DNA of 64,000 nucleotides from Aliidiomarina minuta (GCF_003987145.1 NZ_PIPL01000001.1:434001-498000); one strand, 5' to 3'; shown: positions 42,590 to 51,652, numbered from the stretch's first letter. The notes: generated by a model not told the origin, from the letters alone. Translations and numbers: made by a program.

Positions 42590-44506
42590 ATGCCTGTAAT
42601 TACACTTCCCGACGGTAGTAAACGCGAATTTGATCGTCCTGTTTCTGTTCTTGATATCGCTATGGACATTGGTCCTGGCCTGGCTAAAGCCACAGTTGCC
42701 GGCCGTGTGGATGGTCATTTGGTCGACGCCACCGACCCGATTGAACATGACGCCCGCGTTGAAATCATCACCCCGAAGAATCATGAAGGGGTGGAGATTA
42801 TCCGTCACTCCTGTGCGCATTTGTTAGGCCATGCCATTAAGCAGCTATGGCCAGATACCAAAATGGCAATAGGTCCTACCATAGACAATGGCTTTTATTA
42901 CGATGTGGACATTGATCAGCCGTTAAGCCAGGAAGACTTAGACGCTATTGAAGCCCGTATGAAGCAGCTGGCTAAAACTGAATACGATGTGGTTAAGAAA
43001 ACAGTTAGCTGGGAAGAAGCCCGGGAAACCTTTGTTGAGCGCAGCGAACCTTATAAAGTAGAGATTCTGGACGAAAACATTCAACGCGATGATCGTCCGG
43101 GGTTATATCACCACGAAGAATATGTCGATATGTGCCGCGGTCCGCACGTACCTAACATGCGTTTTTGTAAACACTTCAAGGTGATGAAAGTAGCCGGCGC
43201 TTATTGGCGCGGCGATTCTGACAACAAGATGCTACAGCGTATTTATGGTACGGCCTGGAGCGACAAGAAAGAGCTTAAGGCGTACCTGACACGTTTAGAA
43301 GAAGCCGAAAAGCGTGATCACCGTAAAATTGGTAAAGCACAGGATTTATTCCACTGGCAGGAAGAAGCCCCTGGCATGGTATTCTGGCATCACAACGGCT
43401 GGACCATTTTCCAGGAGCTGGAAAAATTCATTCGTGAAAAGCTGTGGGAATATGACTACGACGAAGTCAAAGGTCCTTTAATGATGGACCGGGTGTTGTG
43501 GGAAAAATCAGGCCACTGGGAAAAGTTTGGTGATTTGATGTTTACCACTCATTCTGAAGCCCGCGACTATGCGATTAAACCTATGAACTGCCCAGGGCAT
43601 GTGCAGATATTCAATCAGGGTTTGAAGTCCTACCGTGATTTGCCGTTGCGTATGGCTGAGTTTGGTTGCTGTCACCGTAATGAACCTTCGGGCGCTCTGC
43701 ATGGCCTGATGCGGGTTCGTGGTTTCACCCAGGACGACGCCCACGTATTCTGTACTGAAGCTCAGATCCAGGACGAAGTAGCCGCCTGTATTCGTATGGT
43801 GTACGAGACTTATGAAGCCTTTGGTTTCGACAATGTAGATGTCAAACTCTCGACCCGCCCGGAGAAGCGTCTGGGCGATGATGCCATGTGGGACCGCGCC
43901 GAAACGGCGCTGGCCCAGGCACTGAAGAGTCATGATATTGAATTTGACTATCTGCCAGGCGAGGGCGCTTTTTATGGGCCTAAGATCGAATTTACACTCT
44001 TTGATTGTTTAGGTCGCCACTGGCAATGCGGTACTATCCAGCTAGACTTTGCGTTACCTAATCGTCTGGGCGCAACCTATGTAGGCGAAGATAACGAACG
44101 GCATACGCCGGTTATGATTCACCGGGCTATTTTAGGTTCGCTGGAACGTTTTATGGGTATTCTGATAGAAGAATATGCGGGTCTGTTCCCAACCTGGCTG
44201 TCACCGACCCAGGTTGTAGTGATGAATATCACCGATAAACAGTCCGAATATGCAAAGAAAGTGGTCACAGAGCTTAAAAAGAAAGGATTTCGCGTGACGG
44301 CTGACTTGCGAAATGAGAAGATAGGCTTTAAAATTCGCGAACATACATTACAGCGTGTACCTTATTTGGTCGTTGTCGGTGATAAAGAAGTCGAAAACGG
44401 CGAATTAGCGGTGCGTACCCGTAAAGGCGATGATCTGGGCACATTCAGCATCGAAGACTTTACCGCGCATTTAGCAGAAGATGTAAATACACGTAAGTTA
44501 TCTTAA
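42590..44506 (+). CDS. thrS: Threonyl-tRNA synthetase
   Basis: 638 residues from the ATG at 42590, preceded by AAAGGAAC and a homologous start MPVITLPDGS. Domains in order: TGS (~1-60), second editing domain with HSCAHLLGHA (His-x3-His) and a later CRGPHVPN Cys-containing site, class II catalytic core with MNCPGHVQIF (zinc Cys) and a motif 2 FGCCHRNEPSGALHGLMRVR, and the C-terminal anticodon-binding domain. Charges tRNA-Thr. First gene of the thrS-infC-rpmI-rplT set; in Enterobacteria thrS is translationally autoregulated by a leader structure, not traced here. Confidence 0.99.
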   Translation: MPVITLPDGSKREFDRPVSVLDIAMDIGPGLAKATVAGRVDGHLVDATDPIEHDARVEIITPKNHEGVEIIRHSCAHLLGHAIKQLWPDTKMAIGPTIDNGFYYDVDIDQPLSQEDLDAIEARMKQLAKTEYDVVKKTVSWEEARETFVERSEPYKVEILDENIQRDDRPGLYHHEEYVDMCRGPHVPNMRFCKHFKVMKVAGAYWRGDSDNKMLQRIYGTAWSDKKELKAYLTRLEEAEKRDHRKIGKAQDLFHWQEEAPGMVFWHHNGWTIFQELEKFIREKLWEYDYDEVKGPLMMDRVLWEKSGHWEKFGDLMFTTHSEARDYAIKPMNCPGHVQIFNQGLKSYRDLPLRMAEFGCCHRNEPSGALHGLMRVRGFTQDDAHVFCTEAQIQDEVAACIRMVYETYEAFGFDNVDVKLSTRPEKRLGDDAMWDRAETALAQALKSHDIEFDYLPGEGAFYGPKIEFTLFDCLGRHWQCGTIQLDFALPNRLGATYVGEDNERHTPVMIHRAILGSLERFMGILIEEYAGLFPTWLSPTQVVVMNITDKQSEYAKKVVTELKKKGFRVTADLRNEKIGFKIREHTLQRVPYLVVVGDKEVENGELAVRTRKGDDLGTFSIEDFTAHLAEDVNTRKLS

Positions 44507-44528
44507 ATCCTGTTTGGAGGAATACACA

Positions 44529-45068
44529 ATTAAAGGCGGAAAAAGAGGCCAGAAGGTCGATAAAACCCGAATTAATGATGACATCACAGCCCCTGAAATT
44601 CGTTTAATCGATTTAGAGGGTGAGCAAGCTGGCATCGTAAGTTTGAACGAAGCACTAGACGCTGCAGCAGAAGCGGGGGTAGACCTCGTCGAGATCAGTC
44701 CTAATGCAGAACCGCCAGTGTGTCGCGTAATGGATTACGGTAAGTTCCTGTACGAAAAAAGCAAGGAACAGAAAGAGGCGAAGAAGAAGCAAAAACAGAT
44801 TCAGGTTAAGGAAGTTAAATTCCGGCCTGGAACTGATGAAGGCGATTACCAGGTAAAACTGCGCAACCTGCGTCGCTTTCTTGAGGGTGGTGACAAAACA
44901 AAAGTCACTATACGTTTCCGTGGCCGGGAAATGGCACATCAGGAACTGGGTACTGAGCTGTTGGAACGGGTCAAAACTGACCTTGAAGACATTGCTTTGT
45001 GCGAGTTCTTCCCTCGCCGGGCTGAAGGTCGCCAGATGATTATGGTGCTGGCACCTAATAAGAAGTGA
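44529..45068 (+). CDS. infC: Translation initiation factor IF-3 (AUU start)
   Basis: 179 residues starting at a non-canonical ATT (44529-44531) preceded by GGAGG (44516-44520), just as in E. coli, where the AUU codon lets IF-3 repress its own translation. The next residues KGGKRGQK match. N-domain (~10-78, INDDITAPEIRLID), flexible Lys-rich linker, C-domain KEVKFRPGTDEGDYQVK. A gene caller restricted to ATG/GTG/TTG would pick the in-frame TTG at 44514, which would include the Shine-Dalgarno itself. Confidence 0.97.
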   Translation: MKGGKRGQKVDKTRINDDITAPEIRLIDLEGEQAGIVSLNEALDAAAEAGVDLVEISPNAEPPVCRVMDYGKFLYEKSKEQKEAKKKQKQIQVKEVKFRPGTDEGDYQVKLRNLRRFLEGGDKTKVTIRFRGREMAHQELGTELLERVKTDLEDIALCEFFPRRAEGRQMIMVLAPNKK

Positions 45069-45084
45069 TTGTGGTCTTCAAGTA

Positions 45085-45115
45085 AGGGTGGCTGTTTACA
45101 GCTGCCTTTCACCCT
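45085..45115 (+). promoter_or_regulatory. Candidate leader structure for rpmI-rplT
   Basis: AGGGTG...CACCCT encloses GCTG-TTTA-CAGC in the 101-bp infC-rpmI gap. Ribosomal protein L20 is known to repress rpmI-rplT by binding structured RNA in this gap in E. coli. The fold here is plausible, but L20-binding features cannot be verified by eye. Confidence 0.4.
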
Positions 45116-45169
45116 GTCACACATTTAAATATGTTACCCCAGTAGGGGATACAATGCGGAGTTTTAGCA

Positions 45170-45367
45170 ATGCCTAAAATGAAATCTGTAAAAAGCGCTA
45201 GCAAGCGTTTCAAGAAAACTGCTTCAGGTGGTTTTAAGTGCAAGCAGTCTCACCTGCGTCACATACTGACCAAAAAGAGCTCTAAGCGTAAGCGTCACCT
45301 GCGTGCCAAGTCCATGGTACACCAGAATGATAAAGCCCTAGTTGTTCGTATGTTGCCGTACGCATAA
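45170..45367 (+). CDS. rpmI: Ribosomal protein bL35
   Basis: 65 residues, highly basic, with the family signature MPKMKSVKSASKRFKKTASG and the HILTKKSSKRKRHLR segment. Structural protein of the large subunit. Between infC and rplT as in most bacteria. Confidence 0.99.
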   Translation: MPKMKSVKSASKRFKKTASGGFKCKQSHLRHILTKKSSKRKRHLRAKSMVHQNDKALVVRMLPYA

Positions 45368-45393
45368 GTCGTACGAAAGAGGAGAGATAAAGC

Positions 45394-45750
45394 ATGGCAC
45401 GAGTAAAACGTGGTGTCGTCGCGCGAGCGCGTCACAAGAAAATACTGAAGCAAGCGAAAGGTTATTATGGTGCACGTAGTCGTGTTTTCCGTGTAGCAAA
45501 ACAGGCTGTCACGAAAGCAGGTCAATACGCATACCGTGACCGTCGTGTGAAGAAACGCACATTCCGCCAACTGTGGATTGTTCGTATCAACGCTGCGGCG
45601 CGTCAAAGTGGTTTATCTTACAGCCGTTTCATTAATGGTCTGAAGAAAGCTTCTGTAGAAATCGATCGTAAAATTCTGGCTGATATCGCGGTTCATGACC
45701 AGGCAGGTTTTGCTGCTCTGGTTGCGAAAGCTAAAGAAGGTCTGGCGTAA
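45394..45750 (+). CDS. rplT: Ribosomal protein bL20
   Basis: 118 residues: MARVKRGVVARARHKKILKQ start, RQLWIVRINAAARQSGLSYS, and LADIAVHDQAGFAALV. Binds 23S rRNA early in large-subunit assembly and represses its own operon. GAGGAGAG ribosome site. Followed by a strong terminator, ending the infC-rpmI-rplT unit before pheS. Confidence 0.99.
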   Translation: MARVKRGVVARARHKKILKQAKGYYGARSRVFRVAKQAVTKAGQYAYRDRRVKKRTFRQLWIVRINAAARQSGLSYSRFINGLKKASVEIDRKILADIAVHDQAGFAALVAKAKEGLA

Positions 45751-45787
45751 GCTAGTCACTCTCGCGAGTATCGCATTCAGAATGATT

Positions 45788-45813
45788 AAGGGAGCCTCAC
45801 GGCTCCCTTTTTT
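45788..45813 (+). terminator. Intrinsic terminator after rplT
   Basis: AAGGGAGCC-TCAC-GGCTCCCTT followed by a T-run. It separates rplT from pheS. Confidence 0.93.
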
Positions 45814-45916
45814 GTGCACTTTCAGGTATCATTGCCGCTTTCATTTTATGAACTGAATTTACGCTGGCCGAGGCGTGCCAGTTGCCGGTTGAAACACCAG
45901 ATGGTTGAGGGAAATC

Positions 45917-46897
45917 ATGCAGTTAAACGAGATATTGGCGCAAGCCAAAACAGCGGTTGCTGAGGCGCAGTCGCCCGCCGCGCTCGACGAAGTACGGGTC
46001 AATTATATGGGCAAGAAAGGCCTGTTGACCGAACAGTTGAAGCAATTAGGCAAGTTATCTGCAGAAGAGCGTCCTAAAGCGGGGCAGCTGATTAACCAGG
46101 CCAAGCAGGAATTGCAGCAAATTCTGAATGCACGCAATGAAGAACTGAAAAAAGCCGAGCTGGATCAAAAGCTTGCTGCGGAGCGCATTGATGTGACCCT
46201 GACCGGGCGTCGATCTGAAACTGGTGCTTTGCATCCGGTAACCCGGACCATTCAGCGTATTGAAGATTACTTTGGTCAGTTAGGCTTTTCTGTTAAAGAA
46301 GGGCCTGAAGTGGAAGATGATTTCCACAATTTTGATGCTTTGAATATCCCTGCCCAGCATCCGGCGCGGGCGGATCATGATACTTTTTATTTTACCCCAA
46401 CCACCATGTTACGCACCCAGACTTCCGGCGTGCAGATACGGACCATGGAAACGGAGCAACCGCCGTTACGTATTATTTCGCCTGGCCGTGTTTATCGTAA
46501 TGATTACGATCAAACGCACACCCCGATGTTCCATCAGGTCGAGGGTTTGATGGTCGATACCGATGTCAGCTTTACTGAGCTGAAGGGCATACTGCATGAT
46601 TTCCTGCATCACTTCTTTGAAGAAGATCTGGAAATTCGCTTCCGTCCTTCTTATTTCCCATTCACTGAACCTTCAGCTGAAGTCGACGTGCGTCGCGCGG
46701 GTGGCAGTTGGTTGGAAGTATTGGGATGCGGCATGGTGCACCCGAATGTACTGAAATCTGTTGGTATAGACAGCGAAAAATACACAGGTTTTGCCTTTGG
46801 CATGGGCGTCGAGCGTTTAACTATGCTGCGCTACGGTGTAAGTGACCTGCGTGCATTTTTTGAAAATGATCTTCGTTTCCTCAAGCAGTTTAAATAA
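45917..46897 (+). CDS. pheS: Phenylalanyl-tRNA synthetase alpha subunit
   Basis: 326 residues starting at the ATG at 45917 (TTGAGGGAAATC upstream; the in-frame TTG at 45905 lies in that site). Coiled-coil N terminus (~1-85) for tRNA binding, then class II core: HPVTRTIQRIEDYFGQLGF (motif 1), TSGVQIRTME, a GRVYRNDYDQTHTPMFHQVE motif 2, and FGMGVERLTMLRYGVSDLR (motif 3). Forms (alpha-beta)2 with PheT. No Phe-rich leader peptide was found upstream, so the enterobacterial attenuation mechanism is apparently absent. Confidence 0.99.
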   Translation: MQLNEILAQAKTAVAEAQSPAALDEVRVNYMGKKGLLTEQLKQLGKLSAEERPKAGQLINQAKQELQQILNARNEELKKAELDQKLAAERIDVTLTGRRSETGALHPVTRTIQRIEDYFGQLGFSVKEGPEVEDDFHNFDALNIPAQHPARADHDTFYFTPTTMLRTQTSGVQIRTMETEQPPLRIISPGRVYRNDYDQTHTPMFHQVEGLMVDTDVSFTELKGILHDFLHHFFEEDLEIRFRPSYFPFTEPSAEVDVRRAGGSWLEVLGCGMVHPNVLKSVGIDSEKYTGFAFGMGVERLTMLRYGVSDLRAFFENDLRFLKQFK

Positions 46898-46909
46898 GGA
46901 CCAGCAAAC

Positions 46910-49300
46910 ATGAAATTCAGTGAACAATGGCTACGTGAGTGGGTCAGCCCTGAGTTAACCAGTGACGAGCTGGCAGAACAATTGAGCATGGCTGGTCTGG
47001 AAGTGGACGAAGTGGCGCCGGTAGCAGCCAATTTTGAAGGCGTAGTAGTCGGTGAAGTGGTTGAATGTGGTCAACACCCAGATGCCGATAAATTGCAGGT
47101 AACCAAAGTAGATGCCGGCACTGGTGAGTTATTGGATATTGTCTGTGGCGCGTCGAATTGCCGCCTGGGCATTAAAGTAGCAGTGGCGAAAGTAGGCGCG
47201 GTGTTGCCTGGCGACTTCAAAATCAAAAAAGCCAAACTACGTGGCATGCCGTCGCACGGTATGTTGTGTTCCGGCTCAGAGCTGGGCATGGAAGATGATA
47301 CCGATGGCATTCTTGTATTACCTTTGGACGCGCCTGTAGGTAAAGATTATCGCGAATGGCTGGGCCTGGATGATAAAAGCCTGGATGTCGATTTAACACC
47401 TAACCGCGCTGATTGCCTGGGAATCAAAGGCATAGCCCGTGAAGTCGGGGTGTTAAATAACCTTGATGTAACTGCACCGCAAATAACCGCTGTGAACCCA
47501 GGTATTCAGGATGCGCTGGAAGTTACTTTAGAGGCACCAGCTGCCTGTCCACGTTACCTGGGCCGTGTGGTCCGTGGTATCGATGTCAGCAAACCAACGC
47601 CCTTGTGGATGAAAGAACGCCTGCGTCGCAGTGGCGTGCGTTCTATTGACGCTGTTGTAGATATTACCAACTACGTACTGCTGGAACTGGGTCATCCGAT
47701 GCATGCCTTTGACTTACAGTCGTTGCAGGGCAATATTGTGGTGCGCATGGCCAAACCTGGCGAATCCCTTACGTTGCTGGATGGCCAGGAAGTCAGCTTA
47801 AGCGAAGACATCCTGGTGATTGCCGACGAACAAAAAGCACTGGCGATGGCGGGCATTTTTGGTGGTGAAAACAGCGGTGTGAATAAAGACAGCAAGGACA
47901 TCTTCCTTGAGAGCGCTTTCTTTGCACCTGATGCCATAATGGGCCGAGCACGACGTTTTGGCTTGCATACTGATGCGTCTCATCGTTATGAGCGGGGCGT
48001 GGATCCTGAGCTGCAAGCGCAGGCTATGGAACGCGCCACAGCCTTATTGATTGAGATCTGTGGTGGCGAAGCCGGCCCGGTAACCGAAGCCGTCTCAGCA
48101 CAACACTTACCTAAGCCGGCTCAGGTAACACTGCGCCGTGAACGTTTAGCCAAAGTGCTGGGCGTAGTGGTAAAAGATGCTCAGGTCACTGAAATTCTGC
48201 AGCGTTCAGGTTTTGCTGTGACTGAACAAAATGACGGTTGGCAGGTTGAAGTACCTACCTATCGTTTTGATATCACTATTGAAGAAGATTTAATTGAAGA
48301 AGTGGCACGGGTGTATGGTTACAACAATATACCTACGGTCGCTCCGGTAGCTGAACTGCGTATGCAACGCACACCTGAAGCGAACCTCAGCATTCGTGAT
48401 ATTGAGCGCACTTTGATGGCCCAGGGCTACCAGGAAGCTATTACTTATAGTTTCGTCGATCCTAAACACCAGGCGGCGTTGTTTCCGGATCAGGCCACCT
48501 TAACGCTGCCGCATCCGATTTCTATTGAAATGTCCTCCATGCGTCTGAGTCTGTGGCCAGGCCTTTTGAATGCAGTTGGGTATAACCAGAAGCGTCAACA
48601 AGCCAGTGTGCGTTTGTTTGAAACCGGACTGCGCTTTACGCCCGATGAACAGGCTGAAAATGGCGTTCGCCAGGAAGCGGTCGTAGCTGGGATTATAGCG
48701 GGTAGCGTACAAGGCGAACACTGGGCGGATGGTGAGCAGGCGGTGGACTTTTATGACGCTAAAGGTCATGTCGAAAGTCTATTGTCTCTGACGGCGCGTA
48801 AACAGGATTTCCGTTTTGTCAGCAGCGAGCACTCTGCTTTGCACCCAGGACAAAGCGCAGCCATATTTCTCGGTGAACAGCTAGTTGGTTACGTGGGCTC
48901 GCTGCATCCGCAGTTTAGTAAAACCTTTGGTGTGAAAGGCCGGGTGTTTGTATTTGAACTCACGCTTGAGGCTTTGCAGCAGCGTATAATTCCGAAAGCT
49001 GGCAAGATATCTCGGTATCCTTCCATACGCAGAGACCTGGCGATTCTGGTTGATGAGCAAGTTTCTGCGGGGGAAATCCTTGTTGTTATTGATAAATTTG
49101 GCGAAAACCGCTTGGTTGACCTAAACTTGTTTGACGTATACCAAGGTGAAAATACGCCGGCAGGTAAGAAGAGTCTGGCACTTTCTATGACACTGCAGGA
49201 TACCGAACGGACACTGGAAGAGCAGGAAGTGAATCAGTTCGTAAGCGACGTTGTAGAATTGATGCAACAGGAATTTGATGCAGTATTACGGGATGGCTAA
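46910..49300 (+). CDS. pheT: Phenylalanyl-tRNA synthetase beta subunit
   Basis: 796 residues. N-terminal EMAP/tRNA-binding domain (~40-150, VECGQHPDADKLQVTKVDAG), B3/B4 editing region (~210-390), B5 (~400-470, TEILQRSGFAVTE), core-like domain, and C-terminal FDX-ACB domain (PSIRRDLAILVDEQVSAGEI). It begins 12 bp after pheS and its stop abuts the ihfA start. Confidence 0.99.
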   Translation: MKFSEQWLREWVSPELTSDELAEQLSMAGLEVDEVAPVAANFEGVVVGEVVECGQHPDADKLQVTKVDAGTGELLDIVCGASNCRLGIKVAVAKVGAVLPGDFKIKKAKLRGMPSHGMLCSGSELGMEDDTDGILVLPLDAPVGKDYREWLGLDDKSLDVDLTPNRADCLGIKGIAREVGVLNNLDVTAPQITAVNPGIQDALEVTLEAPAACPRYLGRVVRGIDVSKPTPLWMKERLRRSGVRSIDAVVDITNYVLLELGHPMHAFDLQSLQGNIVVRMAKPGESLTLLDGQEVSLSEDILVIADEQKALAMAGIFGGENSGVNKDSKDIFLESAFFAPDAIMGRARRFGLHTDASHRYERGVDPELQAQAMERATALLIEICGGEAGPVTEAVSAQHLPKPAQVTLRRERLAKVLGVVVKDAQVTEILQRSGFAVTEQNDGWQVEVPTYRFDITIEEDLIEEVARVYGYNNIPTVAPVAELRMQRTPEANLSIRDIERTLMAQGYQEAITYSFVDPKHQAALFPDQATLTLPHPISIEMSSMRLSLWPGLLNAVGYNQKRQQASVRLFETGLRFTPDEQAENGVRQEAVVAGIIAGSVQGEHWADGEQAVDFYDAKGHVESLLSLTARKQDFRFVSSEHSALHPGQSAAIFLGEQLVGYVGSLHPQFSKTFGVKGRVFVFELTLEALQQRIIPKAGKISRYPSIRRDLAILVDEQVSAGEILVVIDKFGENRLVDLNLFDVYQGENTPAGKKSLALSMTLQDTERTLEEQEVNQFVSDVVELMQQEFDAVLRDG

Positions 49301-49301
49301 T

Positions 49302-49595
49302 ATGGCACTGACAAAGGCAGAAATTGCAGAACACTTGTTTGATAAAGTGGGTATAAGTAAGAAAGAAGCCAAAGAACTGGTCGAGCTTTTTTTTGAAGAA
49401 ATACGAGATGCTTTAGAGAGCGGCGAACAGGTTAAGTTGTCGGGATTTGGAAACTTTGAGCTTAGGGACAAAGCTGAACGCCCTGGGCGCAATCCGAAAA
49501 CTGGCGAAGATATTCCAATTTCTGCCCGTCGGGTAGTCACCTTCCGGCCGGGACAAAAATTAAAGGTTAGGGTGGAAGACGCCAAAGCGAAGTAA
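49302..49595 (+). CDS. ihfA: Integration host factor alpha subunit
   Basis: 97 residues starting MALTKAEIAEHLFDK at 49302, right at the pheT stop; the frame upstream (from 49275) is pheT coding. DNABII fold with KLSGFGNFELRDKAERPGRN and arm sequence GEDIPISARRVVTFRPGQKL. Bends DNA; works with IHF beta in replication, transcription and site-specific recombination. The order pheST-ihfA is classic. Confidence 0.99.
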   Translation: MALTKAEIAEHLFDKVGISKKEAKELVELFFEEIRDALESGEQVKLSGFGNFELRDKAERPGRNPKTGEDIPISARRVVTFRPGQKLKVRVEDAKAK

Positions 49596-49606
49596 TTATA
49601 AGCAAT

Positions 49607-49633
49607 AAAAAACCGACCTTGGGTCGGTTTTTT
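49607..49633. terminator. Bidirectional terminator between ihfA and chrR
   Basis: AAAAAACCGACC-TTG-GGTCGGTTTTTT: A and T runs flank the stem, so it can serve both the plus-strand phe-ihf unit and the minus-strand rpoE-chrR unit. Confidence 0.93.
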
Positions 49634-49653
49634 ATTCTGATTTGGCGCTTTTT

Positions 49654-50328
49654 TCAGCGGAAAAAGATACTGCTGAATGGGTTTAACAGTCGACTTAGAC
49701 CTGATGTGAAATGCAAGGGTTGGTCCATAACAGCCAGCGTCAGGCAGTCTTCATCTGAAGTTTGCGGTGTATGCTGACGTGAACCGTCGAGTAAAATAAA
49801 GTCACCGTCTGTATAGCTGTCAAACTCATCATTAAAGCGACCATTGATAACCAGCGTTGCTTCCATACCTTTGTGGGTATGTTCAGGAACACCACTGTGC
49901 TCTGCCATATAAATTAAATTGGTGGTTTCTTCCGTGCTCAGATTAAGCGGCGCACGCCATAATTTACCCACCATTTTATTCCAGGGGCCAATGCGATCCC
50001 GTTGGCGGGCGAGGGCGCGGGGTAAATGAAACTGCTTGCCTTCCAGGGTAATCAAGCCGGCGGACTCATTATCAGCCTCGCTGCTTTGCTCGATAACAGG
50101 TTCCTGCGAGTTAAAAATGGCTTCCAGCATCATTTGGCTGTCTGCAGAACCCAGATTGGCCGGCGTTGCTAACATTTGCTCGGCCAGTTCCTGTTCAAGT
50201 TCAGATACTATGTGCTGACAACGCGGGCACATGTCTATGTGGGTAGCCACAATAAGGCTCAGTGCCGGGCTTAAGGTACCGCTGACAAAGCTGTTCAGCA
50301 TGGCTTCTGATGGGTGCGATTTAATCAT
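49654..50328 (-). CDS. chrR: ChrR-type cupin anti-sigma factor
   Basis: 224 residues. The N-terminal zinc anti-sigma domain has His5, His30, Cys34 and Cys37 (HIDMCPRC) in the same pattern as the zinc ligands of Rhodobacter ChrR. The C-terminal cupin has EHTHKGMEATLV and a late HTPQTSDED His, the metal site needed for singlet-oxygen response. It sequesters the partner ECF factor until singlet oxygen or related signals trigger its loss. Its start overlaps the sigma gene stop by 4 bp, so the pair is translationally coupled. Confidence 0.96.
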   Translation of the reverse strand: MIKSHPSEAMLNSFVSGTLSPALSLIVATHIDMCPRCQHIVSELEQELAEQMLATPANLGSADSQMMLEAIFNSQEPVIEQSSEADNESAGLITLEGKQFHLPRALARQRDRIGPWNKMVGKLWRAPLNLSTEETTNLIYMAEHSGVPEHTHKGMEATLVINGRFNDEFDSYTDGDFILLDGSRQHTPQTSDEDCLTLAVMDQPLHFTSGLSRLLNPFSSIFFR

Positions 50329-50939
50329 TCTACAATCAACTCTTTCAGCTTACGCAGGGCCAGTCGGGTCCGGGATTTAACGGTTCCCAGTGGTATACCT
50401 AATGAGTCAGAAACTTCCTGTTGTGACTTGCCTTCTATATAAATCTTTTCAATAACCGTGCGCTGAGCATCTGGTAACTGGTTGTAATAACCACCAATCT
50501 GTTGCATCAATACACTGCGATCAAGTGAATATTCGTCTTCTGAATTATCAGCAGGATCAGATAGCACTGGCCATAGTTCATCAGCACTTATTTCATCGCG
50601 ACGGTGTTTGTTTTTGCGCAGCAAGTCAAAACGAATATTACGCGCAATAGTGAAAATCCAGGTCGTAGGAGAACCCTTGTCAGCTTTAAACAAATGCGCT
50701 TTGTGCCATACGTTAGTCATCGTCTCCTGAACCAAATCAGAGGCGTTTTGTTCATTACCAAATTGACGGGAGCCATAAGCCAGTAACTTAGGTGCGTAAT
50801 GGCGAAACAGCTCGCTAAATGCTTGACGACTACGTTCATTTGCAACGGTAGCTAACAAGCCAGCAAGGTACTCCACGTCAGTAGACTGAGTCGTTTTCAT
50901 AACGGGTCTTGGCGCTTCTTTTTTGGTTTCTAACTGCAT
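50325..50939 (-). CDS. rpoE: ECF sigma factor, RpoE/ChrR (ECF11) type
   Basis: 204 residues with sigma region 2 (FSELFRHYAPKLLAYGSRQF, then ASDLVQETMTNVWHKAH and TWIFTIARNIRFDLLRK) and region 4 (LPDAQRTVIEKIYIEGKSQQ, EVSDSLGIPLGTVKSRTRLA). Coupled to a ChrR anti-sigma factor, which identifies the singlet-oxygen group. The symbol rpoE here means this group, not the envelope-stress sigma-E. It probably transcribes its own operon and the operon at 51740 (see promoters). The start at 50939 is the first ATG with upstream spacing; the ribosome site is weak. Confidence 0.95.
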   Translation of the reverse strand: MQLETKKEAPRPVMKTTQSTDVEYLAGLLATVANERSRQAFSELFRHYAPKLLAYGSRQFGNEQNASDLVQETMTNVWHKAHLFKADKGSPTTWIFTIARNIRFDLLRKNKHRRDEISADELWPVLSDPADNSEDEYSLDRSVLMQQIGGYYNQLPDAQRTVIEKIYIEGKSQQEVSDSLGIPLGTVKSRTRLALRKLKELIVE

Positions 50940-50994
50940 ATCAGTATAAGCCTGTTGACTACGTACTCAAAGTATTTAGCGTGTTTATATTTAT

Positions 50995-51022
50995 AGAACG
51001 CGATAGCAACGTAAAAGGATCA
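50995..51022 (-). promoter_or_regulatory. Candidate autoregulated ECF promoter of rpoE-chrR
   Basis: Minus-strand TGATCC (51022-51017), 16 bp, CGTTCT (51000-50995), about 55 bp before the rpoE ATG. TGATCC is the known -35 of RpoE-ChrR type promoters. The -35 overlaps the LON gene stop. Confidence 0.65.
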
Positions 51023-51604
51023 TTCCACCAGCTGACGAATAAAATCTTTGACCGGCTGTGTCTGCTGGTTCGCCAGCAGCTCCTGTTTCTTTTCCGGTTC
51101 CAAAGGTAAAATTTCCAGCCAACGCTGACATATCCAGGGCTCGTCATCAAAGCGCGTTTCCGGATACATCTGAGAAATCTCCGGGTAGGCTTCAAACACC
51201 TCCTGCAGGCGTTGCTGCAGCAGTACGTCTTGATCACTAACGGGTGACGAAGACCACTCCTCTTTTAAAATAACCTGACCACGATGCAAGCCGTCTTTTT
51301 CGCTATTCACCGATTTAATTTCAAAAAGCTGTTCACCAGCGACGGTAATGCCAAGCATGCCATCGGGTAATGACTCGAAGTCCACTACATTAACCAAGGT
51401 ACCTATGGGGAGTATATGAGAGTTGTTTTCAGTTTGTCCTTTAGGATCTAACATGCAAATGCCAAAACTTTTTTGCTCGGCAAGCGATTCTTTCACCATT
51501 CTAATGTAACGTTGTTCGAAAATGCGCAATTTCATTCTGCCTCCGGGCAATACATGGGAGGTCAGTGGAAATAAAGCTATTGCTGTCTCTTTAAATGGTG
51601 TCAT
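51020..51604 (-). CDS. LON substrate-binding-domain protein
   Basis: 194 residues made only of the Lon N-terminal (LAN) domain: FPLTSHVLPGGRMKLRIFEQ, the RMVKESLAEQKSFGI helix, GTLVNVVDFESLPDGMLGIT and a helical C terminus. No ATPase or protease domain. Such free-standing domains are conserved in proteobacteria near the rpoE-chrR locus, function unknown. It has its own likely ECF promoter overlapping the divergent operon promoter. Confidence 0.92.
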   Translation of the reverse strand: MTPFKETAIALFPLTSHVLPGGRMKLRIFEQRYIRMVKESLAEQKSFGICMLDPKGQTENNSHILPIGTLVNVVDFESLPDGMLGITVAGEQLFEIKSVNSEKDGLHRGQVILKEEWSSSPVSDQDVLLQQRLQEVFEAYPEISQMYPETRFDDEPWICQRWLEILPLEPEKKQELLANQQTQPVKDFIRQLVE

Positions 51605-51624
51605 AGTTTTACTTCTTACGTTTA

Positions 51625-51652
51625 TGAACCTGTTGCATAGACTACGCGTACT
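51625..51652 (+). promoter_or_regulatory. Candidate ECF promoter of the photo-oxidative operon
   Basis: TGAACC (51625-51630), 16 bp, CGTACT (51647-51652), about 85 bp before the first gene's GTG. One mismatch from the TGATCC -35 and same spacing as the rpoE candidate. Confidence 0.6.

Noticed and set aside
45813..45916. Phe-rich leader peptide and attenuator for pheST
   Set aside because: No small ORF with consecutive Phe codons and no competing terminator hairpin between rplT terminator and pheS.
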